A stretch of DNA of 9,218 bases from JBBQKF01 sp964549475 (GTDB lineage Bacteria; Bacillota; Clostridia; Saccharofermentanales; UBA5734): positions 1-9,218 of the forward strand of contig CAZJXH010000155.1 in assembly GCA_964549475.1 (NCBI GenBank). The letters are read 5' to 3'. A program made the position numbers and the translations under genes. This document shows positions 1 to 6,175 of this stretch, in pieces; position 1 is the stretch's first letter, and each line of letters begins with the position of its first letter. Below the pieces are notes generated by a model, which worked only from the letters and a program-made list of their open reading frames with translations, had not been told where the DNA came from and made no database searches.

Positions 1-1216
1 GGTCACTTTCCATCAATGGCACATGTTTGTAGGCCGCCGCATGAAAAACAACATCCGGATGATATTTTTTAAAAGTGTCGTTTAATTTCTCCTCATCACG
101 AATACTGCCAATGACAATAGTGAATTTTTGTTTTGGGAATTTCCTTGATATTTCGAAACTCAAGGAGTAGGAATTGTTCTCATCGAAATCATAAATGATG
201 ATGTGTCCGGGGGTAAGGCGGCATGCCTGCCTGCAGATCTCCGAACCGATCGATCCCGCTCCCCCGCTGATCAGAATTGTTTTATTTGTCAGATAGCGTG
301 CTGCCGCATCAATATCCATGTCTACCGCATCCCGGCCCAGCAAGTCCTCCGGTTTGATCGTCTCAAGACGTATCGCAGGAACGGATTGACTGGACTCGAA
401 AGGAGAAATGGCTTTGGAGGATGCGTCCAGAGACGCATTGAACATCTCGGCGATATCGGATTTTAATACTTCGCATCCGGTATTGGCACAGATATCCAGC
501 AGTTCTTTCAGTTGAACCGTATTAATGGAAGGAATAGCAATCACAATTCGGTCAATTTCGTATTCCTTTACCAAGCGCGGAATATCATGCCTGGTTCCGG
601 CAACCCGGATTCCCAGCAGTTTCATCTTCAGCTTCGTCGGATCATCGTCCACCAGAACAACCGGAAGCCCTCTCTTCTTCGGATCATGCGTCATGGACCG
701 GACCAGCATCGCTCCCGCATCTCCGACTCCGACCACCATGACCCGCATCAGCGCCGCCCGCCCTTTGGAGTTTGCAAACAGAATCTGTTTCGACCGTTTG
801 ACTAGACGATACCACATGCGCAGAATCACCATAAAGAAAAAGCAGATCAGCACGCTGATCGGGAACGTGTATAAAGGAATTTTAACACCAAGGATCCTGG
901 TCGCAAGAAGAAGACCGCACAATTCCAAAACCAGGGCGATGAACAGCGTGATAATTTCGGTTGCTCCCGCGTATTTCCATAAACTGGAATACAATCCGAA
1001 AATATAATTCATAAAAACGCAAAAAAGTAGAAATATGATGCCTTCCGGAATATATTTTATCATCCGGTCAATGTATATGCCATAACCAATATCGCCAACC
1101 GCTTCAAAAGATTTAAAGATATACCCCGAAACCGCCAGACTGAAAACCATGATAAAAAGATCTGATATTATAAGGGATAAGGTATGAAGATTTATCTTGA
1201 AAGATAATTTTCTCAT
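1..1216 (-). CDS. Membrane-bound nucleoside-diphosphate-sugar 4,6-dehydratase/epimerase, FlaA1/CapD/PglF family (C-terminus beyond window)
   Basis: The first 405 residues are visible; the reading frame stays open to the left edge. Four hydrophobic helices (about residues 11-33, 55-76, 84-106, 115-136) are followed by a first nucleotide-binding domain with GVGDAGA near residues 163-169, then an LLGRD motif (292-296). The SDR domain begins with the Rossmann motif GGAGSIGSE (318-326) and reaches the family signature HAAAYKHVPLME (392-403). Members dehydrate UDP-GlcNAc or similar sugars at the inner membrane face as an early step to modified sugars for capsule, O-glycan or teichoic-type polymers. 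The catalytic residues of the extended SDR fold lie past the edge, so activity cannot be judged. The ATG at 1214-1216 is chosen because the membrane domain begins right after it; an AAGGAG lies at 1230-1235, with a rather long 13-nt spacing. It has its own promoter but may also receive transcripts from the phosphohexomutase gene 170 bp upstream. Confidence 0.93.
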   Translation of the reverse strand, partial: MRKLSFKINLHTLSLIISDLFIMVFSLAVSGYIFKSFEAVGDIGYGIYIDRMIKYIPEGIIFLLFCVFMNYIFGLYSSLWKYAGATEIITLFIALVLELCGLLLATRILGVKIPLYTFPISVLICFFFMVILRMWYRLVKRSKQILFANSKGRAALMRVMVVGVGDAGAMLVRSMTHDPKKRGLPVVLVDDDPTKLKMKLLGIRVAGTRHDIPRLVKEYEIDRIVIAIPSINTVQLKELLDICANTGCEVLKSDIAEMFNASLDASSKAISPFESSQSVPAIRLETIKPEDLLGRDAVDMDIDAAARYLTNKTILISGGAGSIGSEICRQACRLTPGHIIIYDFDENNSYSLSFEISRKFPKQKFTIVIGSIRDEEKLNDTFKKYHPDVVFHAAAYKHVPLMESD

Positions 1217-1266
1217 GATGGTTGATTTTCTCCTTATTTTTTCAATTCATAAAAAGGTATTGCCCC

Positions 1267-1275
1267 ATTATACCA
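1267..1275 (-). promoter_or_regulatory. Extended -10 promoter for the FlaA1/CapD-like gene
   Basis: On the minus strand TATAAT (1267-1272) is preceded by TGG, giving an extended -10 TGGTATAAT. No good -35 stands at the expected distance, as is common with extended -10 promoters. Transcription would start near 1260, about 44 nt before the ATG. Confidence 0.6.
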
Positions 1276-1386
1276 AAAATCCAGATAAAAAAACATACAT
1301 ATCCCATATCCGTCATTTTAATGCCCGGATCCCCGTTTTTTCTTCAATCATGCCGAAGCAAACGGATCCGTCCGAATCATGATCGC

Positions 1387-2988
1387 TTAATTGGGTAAAG
1401 CCTGCCGGTTTCCGCAATATGCTATGATTTCCGTCAAATCCAGCTGCGGACAGTCTTTCAGATATTCAAGCAGCCGGCTGGCGATTTCCTTTACTCCTCC
1501 TTGATTATTCGATTCGATGTTCAGCGGCATCAATGGATCGTGCAGGGACATTCTCAGTAAAAACCACCCATTTCCGTTGTTCTTGTCAAAAGAAACGCGC
1601 AGCCCCTCATAATTGTCCGGGGCGACCTGCCAGCAGTCCTGTTTCTTTGTATACTCAAGAAGTCCTGTCAGAACCGTTTCTCCGTAAGCTTTGAAATCAG
1701 CGCATCCTATTTTAAAACGGAATTCCTTGGATTCCACCGGCTCCGCCAGATCGCTTACCAAGGAATCGATCGTCCTGTTCTTTTCCTTTAGCTGGGCGAT
1801 TTTGATCAGCATTTTTGCGATCAGATAGGCTCCGTCGTCCATGAAATAATTTTCCTTTAAAGCGCCATGTCCGGACGTCTCGATGGCCAGCTGCGAGTCC
1901 TCTCCAATGGAGTTCAGACGGATCGATTCATTGATCACATTTTTATATCCTCTCTTAAAGCGGTGGTGTTTTCCGGAAAGTTTCTTTTCGATAAAATCCT
2001 TTAGTTCCGCAGAGGTGATGGAATCCGTCACAATTGTCGAATGAGGGTGTTCTTCAAGAACAATCGAAGCCATCAAGGCGATGATGCGGTTCCGGTTGAT
2101 TTCCTTCCCGTTCTTGTCCACGGCTCCGGCCCGGTCCACATCGGTATCAAAGATAATTCCAAAATCGGCATGCTGGTCTACTACAGCATGTTGAATCGAT
2201 TTCATCGCCGTTGCGTCCTCCGGGTTCGGAATATGGTTTGGAAAGCGTCCGTCCGGTTCCAGAAACTGGCTGCCAGCTGTATCCGCCCCCAAAGGTTTCA
2301 GGACCTTGTCCACAAAAAATCCGCCTGCGCCATTGCCGGCGTCAACAATTATTTTAAATCCTTCAAGGGGTTTTTCGTTTTTGGAAGAAGAGCCGATTCC
2401 TTTACGGATCTTATCGGTGAGATCCTTTGCATAAATGGAGATCAGGTCCAGCACGGCAATCGTGCCGGGAGTCTTCGACCGGTCCGCTTCCGGACGGTTT
2501 GTCTGTGTTTCGGACTGGACTGTCCCCTCTTCCATGGACTGGGCGATTTCAAGGATGGCGGTGATATCTTTTTTCTCCAGTCCACCCTCTTTCGTGAAAA
2601 ATTTCAGCCCATTCCGGTTGAATGGCAGATGGCTCGCTGTAATCATGATTGTTCCGTCCAATTCCAGCCCCGGTAGAACACAAGCCATGAACATCGCCGG
2701 AGTGGATGCGATCGAACAGTCAAAAACCGTCGCCTGATATCGGCTCATCGATTCCATTGCCGCCCGTTTGAGCTCCGGGCCGGACAGCCTTGAATCCGTT
2801 CCTACTGCGAGTCGAAGATTTTTCGTCTCTTTGGCGGATTGCTGATGAATCCATTCCACAAATGCGCTCGAGATCAGGGAGACCGTCTTTACGGTCAGAT
2901 TGACCTTTTCTCCTTCAACCCCTTCTATCGCAACACCCCGGATGTCACTGCCGTTTTGTAATTTTTTCCATTTTTCTGATAATGTCAT
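1387..2988 (-). CDS. Alpha-D-phosphohexomutase (phosphoglucomutase/phosphomannomutase)
   Basis: A complete 533-residue enzyme interconverting sugar 1- and 6-phosphates in the cytosol; glucose-6-P to glucose-1-P (for UDP-glucose) or the mannose equivalent is the likely reaction. All four domains are recognisable: the catalytic phosphoserine loop TASHLP (residues 117-122, Ser119; most relatives have TASHNP), the metal site DTDVDR (281-286, Asp281/283/285), the sugar-recognition TSGH (371-374), and a C-terminal phosphate-binding loop RMSLHDPLMP (479-488). That last loop differs from the common R-x-S-G-T-E-P form, marking a divergent subfamily, so substrate is uncertain. A GTG at 3001-3003 is an alternative upstream start, but GGAGG at 2997-3001 overlaps it and sits 8 nt before the ATG at 2988, so the ATG is preferred. 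The next gene downstream on the same strand is the FlaA1/CapD-like enzyme, consistent with nucleotide-sugar supply. No terminator is visible after the stop. Confidence 0.92.
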   Translation of the reverse strand: MTLSEKWKKLQNGSDIRGVAIEGVEGEKVNLTVKTVSLISSAFVEWIHQQSAKETKNLRLAVGTDSRLSGPELKRAAMESMSRYQATVFDCSIASTPAMFMACVLPGLELDGTIMITASHLPFNRNGLKFFTKEGGLEKKDITAILEIAQSMEEGTVQSETQTNRPEADRSKTPGTIAVLDLISIYAKDLTDKIRKGIGSSSKNEKPLEGFKIIVDAGNGAGGFFVDKVLKPLGADTAGSQFLEPDGRFPNHIPNPEDATAMKSIQHAVVDQHADFGIIFDTDVDRAGAVDKNGKEINRNRIIALMASIVLEEHPHSTIVTDSITSAELKDFIEKKLSGKHHRFKRGYKNVINESIRLNSIGEDSQLAIETSGHGALKENYFMDDGAYLIAKMLIKIAQLKEKNRTIDSLVSDLAEPVESKEFRFKIGCADFKAYGETVLTGLLEYTKKQDCWQVAPDNYEGLRVSFDKNNGNGWFLLRMSLHDPLMPLNIESNNQGGVKEIASRLLEYLKDCPQLDLTEIIAYCGNRQALPN

Positions 2989-2996
2989 CTTATTTT

Positions 2997-3001
2997 CCTC
3001 C
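2997..3001 (-). promoter_or_regulatory. Ribosome binding site deciding the phosphohexomutase start
   Basis: GGAGG on the minus strand, 8 nt upstream of the ATG at 2986-2988. It overlaps the alternative in-frame GTG at 3001-3003, which therefore has no usable site of its own. Confidence 0.8.
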
Positions 3002-3033
3002 ACTAAATTTTCAATACGAAAGAATGCATGCTA

Positions 3034-3042
3034 ATTATATCA
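3034..3042 (-). promoter_or_regulatory. Extended -10 promoter for the phosphohexomutase gene
   Basis: TATAAT on the minus strand (3034-3039) preceded by TGA forms an extended -10, TGATATAAT. The predicted start of transcription is near 3027, about 40 nt before the ATG. No close match to a -35 lies 17 nt upstream; an AT-rich palindrome occupies that region. Confidence 0.6.
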
Positions 3043-3047
3043 TTGTT

Positions 3048-3060
3048 CAATTTTAAATTG
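3048..3060. repeat. 13-bp palindrome at the phosphohexomutase promoter
   Basis: CAATTT-T-AAATTG is a perfect inverted repeat with a one-base centre. It lies 6 bp upstream of the extended -10 and overlaps where a -35 would be, a position suitable for an operator. It is AT-rich and short, so chance is a real alternative. Confidence 0.3.
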
Positions 3061-3209
3061 TATCCTGCCGGGGATTTCTTTTTCCATCTATTCTCATGGT
3101 ATACCACCACTTCTATAGGATCCAGCAATACAGAATCCGGAAAACATAACTGTTCACAGTATATTAACATTGGTGTACTTGAAATCTGGGTGATTGCAAA
3201 TGGCGTTCG

Positions 3210-3218
3210 TGCTATGAT
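3210..3218 (+). promoter_or_regulatory. Extended -10 promoter for the zinc-ribbon/YIP1-like gene
   Basis: TGCTATGAT on the plus strand is an extended -10 (TG at 3210-3211, TATGAT at 3213-3218) with only a weak -35 upstream. Transcription would begin near 3225, leaving about 50 nt of leader before the TTG start. Confidence 0.45.
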
Positions 3219-3262
3219 GAACCTGCATTATTGTAAATAGTGACTGATGTAATACAATTATC

Positions 3263-3268
3263 GAGGTG
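3263..3268 (+). promoter_or_regulatory. Ribosome binding site supporting a TTG start
   Basis: GAGGTG lies 7 nt before TTG at 3276-3278. The zinc-ribbon cysteines begin at the fifth codon after this TTG, and no ATG lies further upstream in frame with a comparable site, so the rare start codon is well supported. Confidence 0.75.
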
Positions 3269-3275
3269 AAACCAA

Positions 3276-4145
3276 TTGGCAAAAATATGTTTTTATTGTG
3301 GAAAAGAGCTTGGATCCGGTGAACGCTGCAACTGCAGGACTTCCGGCAGCGCTGCTTCGAATGGCGGTTCCTCGGGCAGTTCAAGCGCTTCCGGCACGAA
3401 TGATTCAAAAAGTGCGAAGCAGTCCAACACAACGAATCGGGCGAATAAAGAAAACGAGCGGCAAGCCAAAGAAAGAGCCAAAGAACAGGCCAGGCGCGCG
3501 AAACAGGCACAACAGGCCAGACAGGCCCAGAAGCCGAAGTTTGAATGGCGGTCCTTTCTTTTGAAGTTGATGACATCGAGCGGCTACTCTTCCACCGACT
3601 CCCTTCCGAAAAAGATCGGATATTCGCTTTTACAGACGCTTTTTCGTCCTGTGACCGCGATAGATACTTTTGTACAGAGACAGGACATCGGGCTTAGTGT
3701 GTTTTATCTTGTTTTGTTTTCGCTTGCAACAGGGCTTCTCTCTCTTCGCCTGTTTGGCTATACGATTCTGACATTCGCCGAGGGGACCTTACTGGGGGTG
3801 GTTGTCGCATTGATTTTAAATGGAATGTTTCTTCTCGCATTCCGATTTTTATCAAAGGTGCGTTTTTCGTTTATGCAGATCTTATCGACTTTTTCCGCTC
3901 CGGCCTTTATCCTGTCGATATTCTTTCTCTTTGCAGCCACTGGAAGAACGTCCCTGATTTCGTTTTTATTGACTGTTATGGCCGGGGTTGTCGCCGGAGC
4001 GCTCCTTCAGTTCCTTGCTCTGAAGTCGTTATCCAGACAATCGTCGGATAGTCTTGTGATCAATGTCATATTGGTATATGTCCTGTTTTTCTCGGTCCTT
4101 GGAATCCTGCTGAATCTGCTTGTGCCGGCTGCCACGGTACTGTAA
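3276..4145 (+). CDS. Zinc-ribbon membrane protein with YIP1-like five-helix domain
   Basis: A 289-residue protein starting at TTG. The N-terminus is a small zinc ribbon, CFYC then CNC (Cys5, Cys8, Cys18, Cys20), followed by a Ser/Gly-rich stretch (about 22-45) and a strongly charged Lys/Arg/Glu/Gln/Ala-rich segment (about 55-88) that probably forms a helix or coiled coil. A short motif LFRPVTAIDTF (122-132) precedes five hydrophobic helices at about 138-158, 163-190, 199-220, 226-249 and 260-283. This layout resembles YIP1-domain membrane proteins that often carry N-terminal zinc ribbons in Firmicutes; their function is not known. The ribbon should be cytoplasmic. It is the only plus-strand gene here, divergent from the phosphohexomutase and convergent with the PH-domain gene, sharing a bidirectional terminator with the latter. 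The YIP1 assignment rests on layout and is moderate. Confidence 0.8.
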   Translation: MAKICFYCGKELGSGERCNCRTSGSAASNGGSSGSSSASGTNDSKSAKQSNTTNRANKENERQAKERAKEQARRAKQAQQARQAQKPKFEWRSFLLKLMTSSGYSSTDSLPKKIGYSLLQTLFRPVTAIDTFVQRQDIGLSVFYLVLFSLATGLLSLRLFGYTILTFAEGTLLGVVVALILNGMFLLAFRFLSKVRFSFMQILSTFSAPAFILSIFFLFAATGRTSLISFLLTVMAGVVAGALLQFLALKSLSRQSSDSLVINVILVYVLFFSVLGILLNLLVPAATVL

Positions 4146-4230
4146 TAGGCCCGGAACCGGATGGGTCATTCGGTGATCCGCTTCCTCCTCCGGAAATGGA
4201 GGCCATGGCTCCAAGATTCATGTAAATAGC

Positions 4231-4284
4231 AAAAAGAGTCTGCTGCCAGGTGATTTTAATCCCTTTGGCAGCAGACTCCTTTAT
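4231..4284. terminator. Bidirectional rho-independent terminator between convergent genes
   Basis: A perfect 13-bp stem (4236-4248 with 4266-4278) encloses a 17-nt loop. On the plus strand it is followed by CTTTATTT; on the minus strand it is followed directly by TTTTT (the AAAAA at 4231-4235). It sits between the stop of the zinc-ribbon/YIP1-like gene and the stop of the PH-domain gene and should end both transcripts. The minus-strand side has the better U-run. Confidence 0.88.
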
Positions 4285-4321
4285 TTATGAACAAAATGAA
4301 CAAAATCCTTGCATTGCTGCT

Positions 4322-4747
4322 TTAATGGAAAATCCCGTCATTGAGGCCGCCGTCCATATCCTGGTCGCCTACACCGAAGAGTTCCTTTCCTCTGGCACGG
4401 ATATTGACGCGCTGTTCTTCCACCATCTTGCTGATCAGATCCCTCACTTTTTGTGATTTCTTGACGCGGACGATTTTTAGCTCGCTATCGGTCGTATCGG
4501 CCGTGAACAGGGTAATGGTCCCTACTCCGAAAATGCGGTCCGCCAGGGTGCGGTTGTATTTGATGTCCATGATCCGGTACAGCAGCAATTCATTCTCTTC
4601 TGTATTGAAGAGCCCTTTGGAAACGAAAAACCGTATCCCTCTGATCGAATATCTTGTAAAAGAAATCGGCAGCCCCAGATACCTTTTGCGGTCCTTCCAT
4701 ATCAATTCATCCTTATCGTCCGACATCTGATCCATTTTTTGTGTCAT
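4322..4747 (-). CDS. Small soluble bacterial PH-domain protein
   Basis: A 141-residue protein without signal peptide or membrane helix, hence cytoplasmic or peripheral to the membrane. Residues about 25-112 have the pattern of bacterial PH domains: a first strand with LPISFTRYSI, then FVSKGLFNTEENELLLYRI (41-59), the IMDIKYNRTLADRIFGVGTI stretch (59-78) characteristic of YdbT/YdbS-like PH domains, LFTADTTDSELKIVRV (80-95), and a final amphipathic helix (about 97-113). A glycine-rich tail (about 120-141) follows. Bacterial PH domains of this kind have no agreed biochemical role. The ATG at 4745-4747 is preferred over an in-frame upstream start at 4813 because GGAGGAGGG (4754-4762) lies just before it. 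The gene is 87 bp downstream of the duplicated-ectodomain gene with no visible terminator or convincing promoter between, so the two are probably co-transcribed. Confidence 0.85.
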   Translation of the reverse strand: MTQKMDQMSDDKDELIWKDRKRYLGLPISFTRYSIRGIRFFVSKGLFNTEENELLLYRIMDIKYNRTLADRIFGVGTITLFTADTTDSELKIVRVKKSQKVRDLISKMVEEQRVNIRARGKELFGVGDQDMDGGLNDGIFH

Positions 4748-4753
4748 ATGAAT

Positions 4754-4762
4754 CCCTCCTCC
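4754..4762 (-). promoter_or_regulatory. Ribosome binding site deciding the PH-domain start
   Basis: GGAGGAGGG on the minus strand ends 6 nt before the ATG at 4745-4747. A start 22 codons upstream would place this sequence inside the gene and lacks a comparable site. Confidence 0.8.
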
Positions 4763-4834
4763 ATGTTCTATTTTCGTCTGTTTTTGATTGAATGAAAGCC
4801 TTGTTCTTTCCAATCTCTTGTGTTTTGCTCTTTT

Positions 4835-5974
4835 CTACTTGACTGAAAACTGTGCAGATGTCACATAGACGCCGTTCAGGGATATCCGGACTTCATAATT
4901 CCCGACCTTCCAGCCTGCATCCGGCTTGGTCAATCCACACTGGGCGTTTTGAGAGGCCTGCGTTGTGTTGGCATCCCATATGGCCGCCTGTTCTTTCGTT
5001 GTGGTATAAATCCATTCGAGGTGCACCGCAGCTCCGACCGGCGCGTTATTGATGCTGAATGTAACATAGATAATGGGCGCGGTTGTCGAAAAAGCGGATT
5101 GTTTATCAAGTGGTTCCAGCGTGCTTTCATTGATTTGGGAAGCGGTTTGAACATTCTTGATCATCGACAGTTCTGCCGCACCGGATTTATTCGATGAAAC
5201 AGCAGGAGTCGGTGATCCATTTCCGGAAGTGGTTCCGGTGCTTTTCTTCACCTCGAAACGGACTGTTTTGAACGCTTTGCCTTCTATCGAGATTCTTACT
5301 TCATATTTTCCGGCAGTCCATCCGGCATCGGGCATTGTCAAGCTGAAATTAATCTGTTCCGGCGAATGCTGTGTTGTATAATCGCTGGTAATGCTGTCCG
5401 ATGTCGAACCCAGATAGACCCATTCGGCGGAGATCATGGATCCGATTGGCAGCTTGGACAGCAGGGTGCAGTTAATCTGCGGAGTATCGGTATAGAACAC
5501 ACTGGTCTTTGTGATCGGCAGGAAGGTGCTTTCATCCACTTTGGATGCCATCTGGATATTGGTGATGTCCTTGTTGTTGCCGATGAATCCGATCACAGCG
5601 ATTCCGCCGATGACCAGCAGCGCCAGCACGACAAGAACAGCGATGATTGGCAGCGCTTTCGACTTCTTTTTTTGTAACGGCGGCTTTAATGGATATGGCT
5701 GCTGCGGATATCCGCCGACTGGTTGATATCCGGTCTGGGCGACCGGCTGCTGGTAAATATACTGGGGCGGCGGCGCACTCTGCGGGTACCCCTGCTGCAC
5801 AGGCTGTTGTATGGGCTGTTGTACAGGTTGTTGCACAGATTGCTGATATCCTCCCTGCGGCGGTGTTGTTTGCTGAGGTATTGGGGATTGTGGCTGCGGC
5901 GGTGTCAAGGCTCCGCAATTTTCGCAAAATTTTGCATCGTCACTTAGATTTTGTCCACAATTTTGGCAAAACAT
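4835..5974 (-). CDS. Single-pass zinc-ribbon protein with duplicated ectodomain
   Basis: A 379-residue protein. It opens with a zinc ribbon of two CxxC knuckles (Cys3, Cys6, Cys17, Cys20), then a Pro/Gln/Tyr-rich linker (about 24-100) with short QQP repeats, a basic KKKSK stop (102-106), and one membrane helix (about 108-131). The basic flank predicts ribbon inside, C-terminus outside. The exported part holds two homologous domains, about residues 137-243 and 272-379, each ending with PDAGW-x2-G-x-YEVRIS and a final F-x-VK strand, separated by a Ser/Thr/Gly-rich linker. I do not recognise the ectodomain family; the layout recalls membrane-anchored zinc-ribbon envelope proteins such as TcaA-type proteins, which is only an analogy. 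The ATG at 5974 has GGAGG 9 nt upstream (5984-5988). It has its own likely promoter and lies between the DUF4153-like and PH-domain genes on the same strand. Confidence 0.88.
   Translation of the reverse strand: MFCQNCGQNLSDDAKFCENCGALTPPQPQSPIPQQTTPPQGGYQQSVQQPVQQPIQQPVQQGYPQSAPPPQYIYQQPVAQTGYQPVGGYPQQPYPLKPPLQKKKSKALPIIAVLVVLALLVIGGIAVIGFIGNNKDITNIQMASKVDESTFLPITKTSVFYTDTPQINCTLLSKLPIGSMISAEWVYLGSTSDSITSDYTTQHSPEQINFSLTMPDAGWTAGKYEVRISIEGKAFKTVRFEVKKSTGTTSGNGSPTPAVSSNKSGAAELSMIKNVQTASQINESTLEPLDKQSAFSTTAPIIYVTFSINNAPVGAAVHLEWIYTTTKEQAAIWDANTTQASQNAQCGLTKPDAGWKVGNYEVRISLNGVYVTSAQFSVK
4838..5161 (-). repeat. Ectodomain repeat, copy 2
   Basis: This encodes residues about 272-379, from IKNVQTASQINESTLEPL to the C-terminus. 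It matches copy 1 in order and spacing of motifs: N-V/I-Q-x-AS-x-x-x-EST at the start, EW-I/V-Y in the middle, PDAGW-x2-G-x-YEVRIS near the end. Confidence 0.85.
5246..5566 (-). repeat. Ectodomain repeat, copy 1
   Basis: This encodes residues about 137-243, from ITNIQMASKVDESTFLPI to RFEVK. Similarity to copy 2 is clear in protein but synonymous positions have diverged widely, so the duplication is old rather than a recent slippage event. Confidence 0.85.
5799..5846 (-). repeat. Four 12-bp tandem units coding a QQP-type linker
   Basis: Imperfect 12-bp units begin at 5799, 5811, 5823 and 5835 (plus-strand form like acaggctgttgt). On the coding strand they give a four-residue repeat of the type QQPV/QQPI in the cytoplasmic linker, residues about 44-59. 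The run could vary in length by slippage without breaking frame. Confidence 0.75.
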
Positions 5975-6118
5975 TTTTCAATTCCTCCCTCTTTTTCTTC
6001 TCGACTGTGCAATCATGTCCAGAAGTCCTTTTATCATTTTTATTTTACGATATGACCTGATTCCTCGAATATGGAATACTGATTTCCAGTAAAAGACGAT
6101 TCCTCGTTCTCTCCGATT

Positions 6119-6147
6119 AGAATATAATAATTCCATCGTAAAATCAA
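6119..6147 (-). promoter_or_regulatory. Candidate promoter for the duplicated-ectodomain gene
   Basis: On the minus strand TTGATT (6142-6147) and TATTCT (6119-6124) are separated by 17 bp. Transcription would start near 6112, giving a leader of about 135 nt, within which I see no recognisable riboswitch. Confidence 0.45.
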
Positions 6148-6175
6148 GAATTTTTTCTTCAACTGTAGTTGAATT

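Noticed and set aside
1197..1382. Plus-strand open frame of 61 codons between the dehydratase and mutase genes
   Set aside because: It covers the dehydratase promoter and start on the opposite strand; its composition reflects AT-rich intergenic DNA.
1347..1383. Hairpin with ATCATG/CATGAT arms after the phosphohexomutase stop, considered as a terminator
   Set aside because: The stem is short with a large loop and there is no U-run on the minus strand after it; the ACGGATCCGT palindrome inside is compatible with chance.
2041..2676. Long plus-strand open frame of 211 codons
   Set aside because: It lies wholly inside the phosphohexomutase on the other strand, whose catalytic motifs are intact; no ribosome binding site or domain supports it.
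3001..3003. GTG as start of the phosphohexomutase
   Set aside because: It overlaps the GGAGG that is properly spaced for the ATG at 2986-2988 and has no upstream ribosome binding site of its own.
3028..3240. Plus-strand open frame of 70 codons in the divergent intergenic region
   Set aside because: It overlaps the phosphohexomutase promoter, has no convincing ribosome binding site and no recognisable protein features; the region is better explained by two divergent promoters.
3235..3258. TTGTAA-16 bp-TACAAT as promoter of the zinc-ribbon/YIP1-like gene
   Set aside because: Its transcription start would fall at or inside the ribosome binding site at 3263-3268; the extended -10 at 3210-3218 gives a normal leader.
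6158..6173. 6-bp hairpin (TTCAAC/GTTGAA) just after the DUF4153-like stop, considered as a terminator
   Set aside because: On the transcribed minus strand it is followed by G and a run of A rather than U; only the plus strand would have a U-run, and no plus-strand gene ends there.
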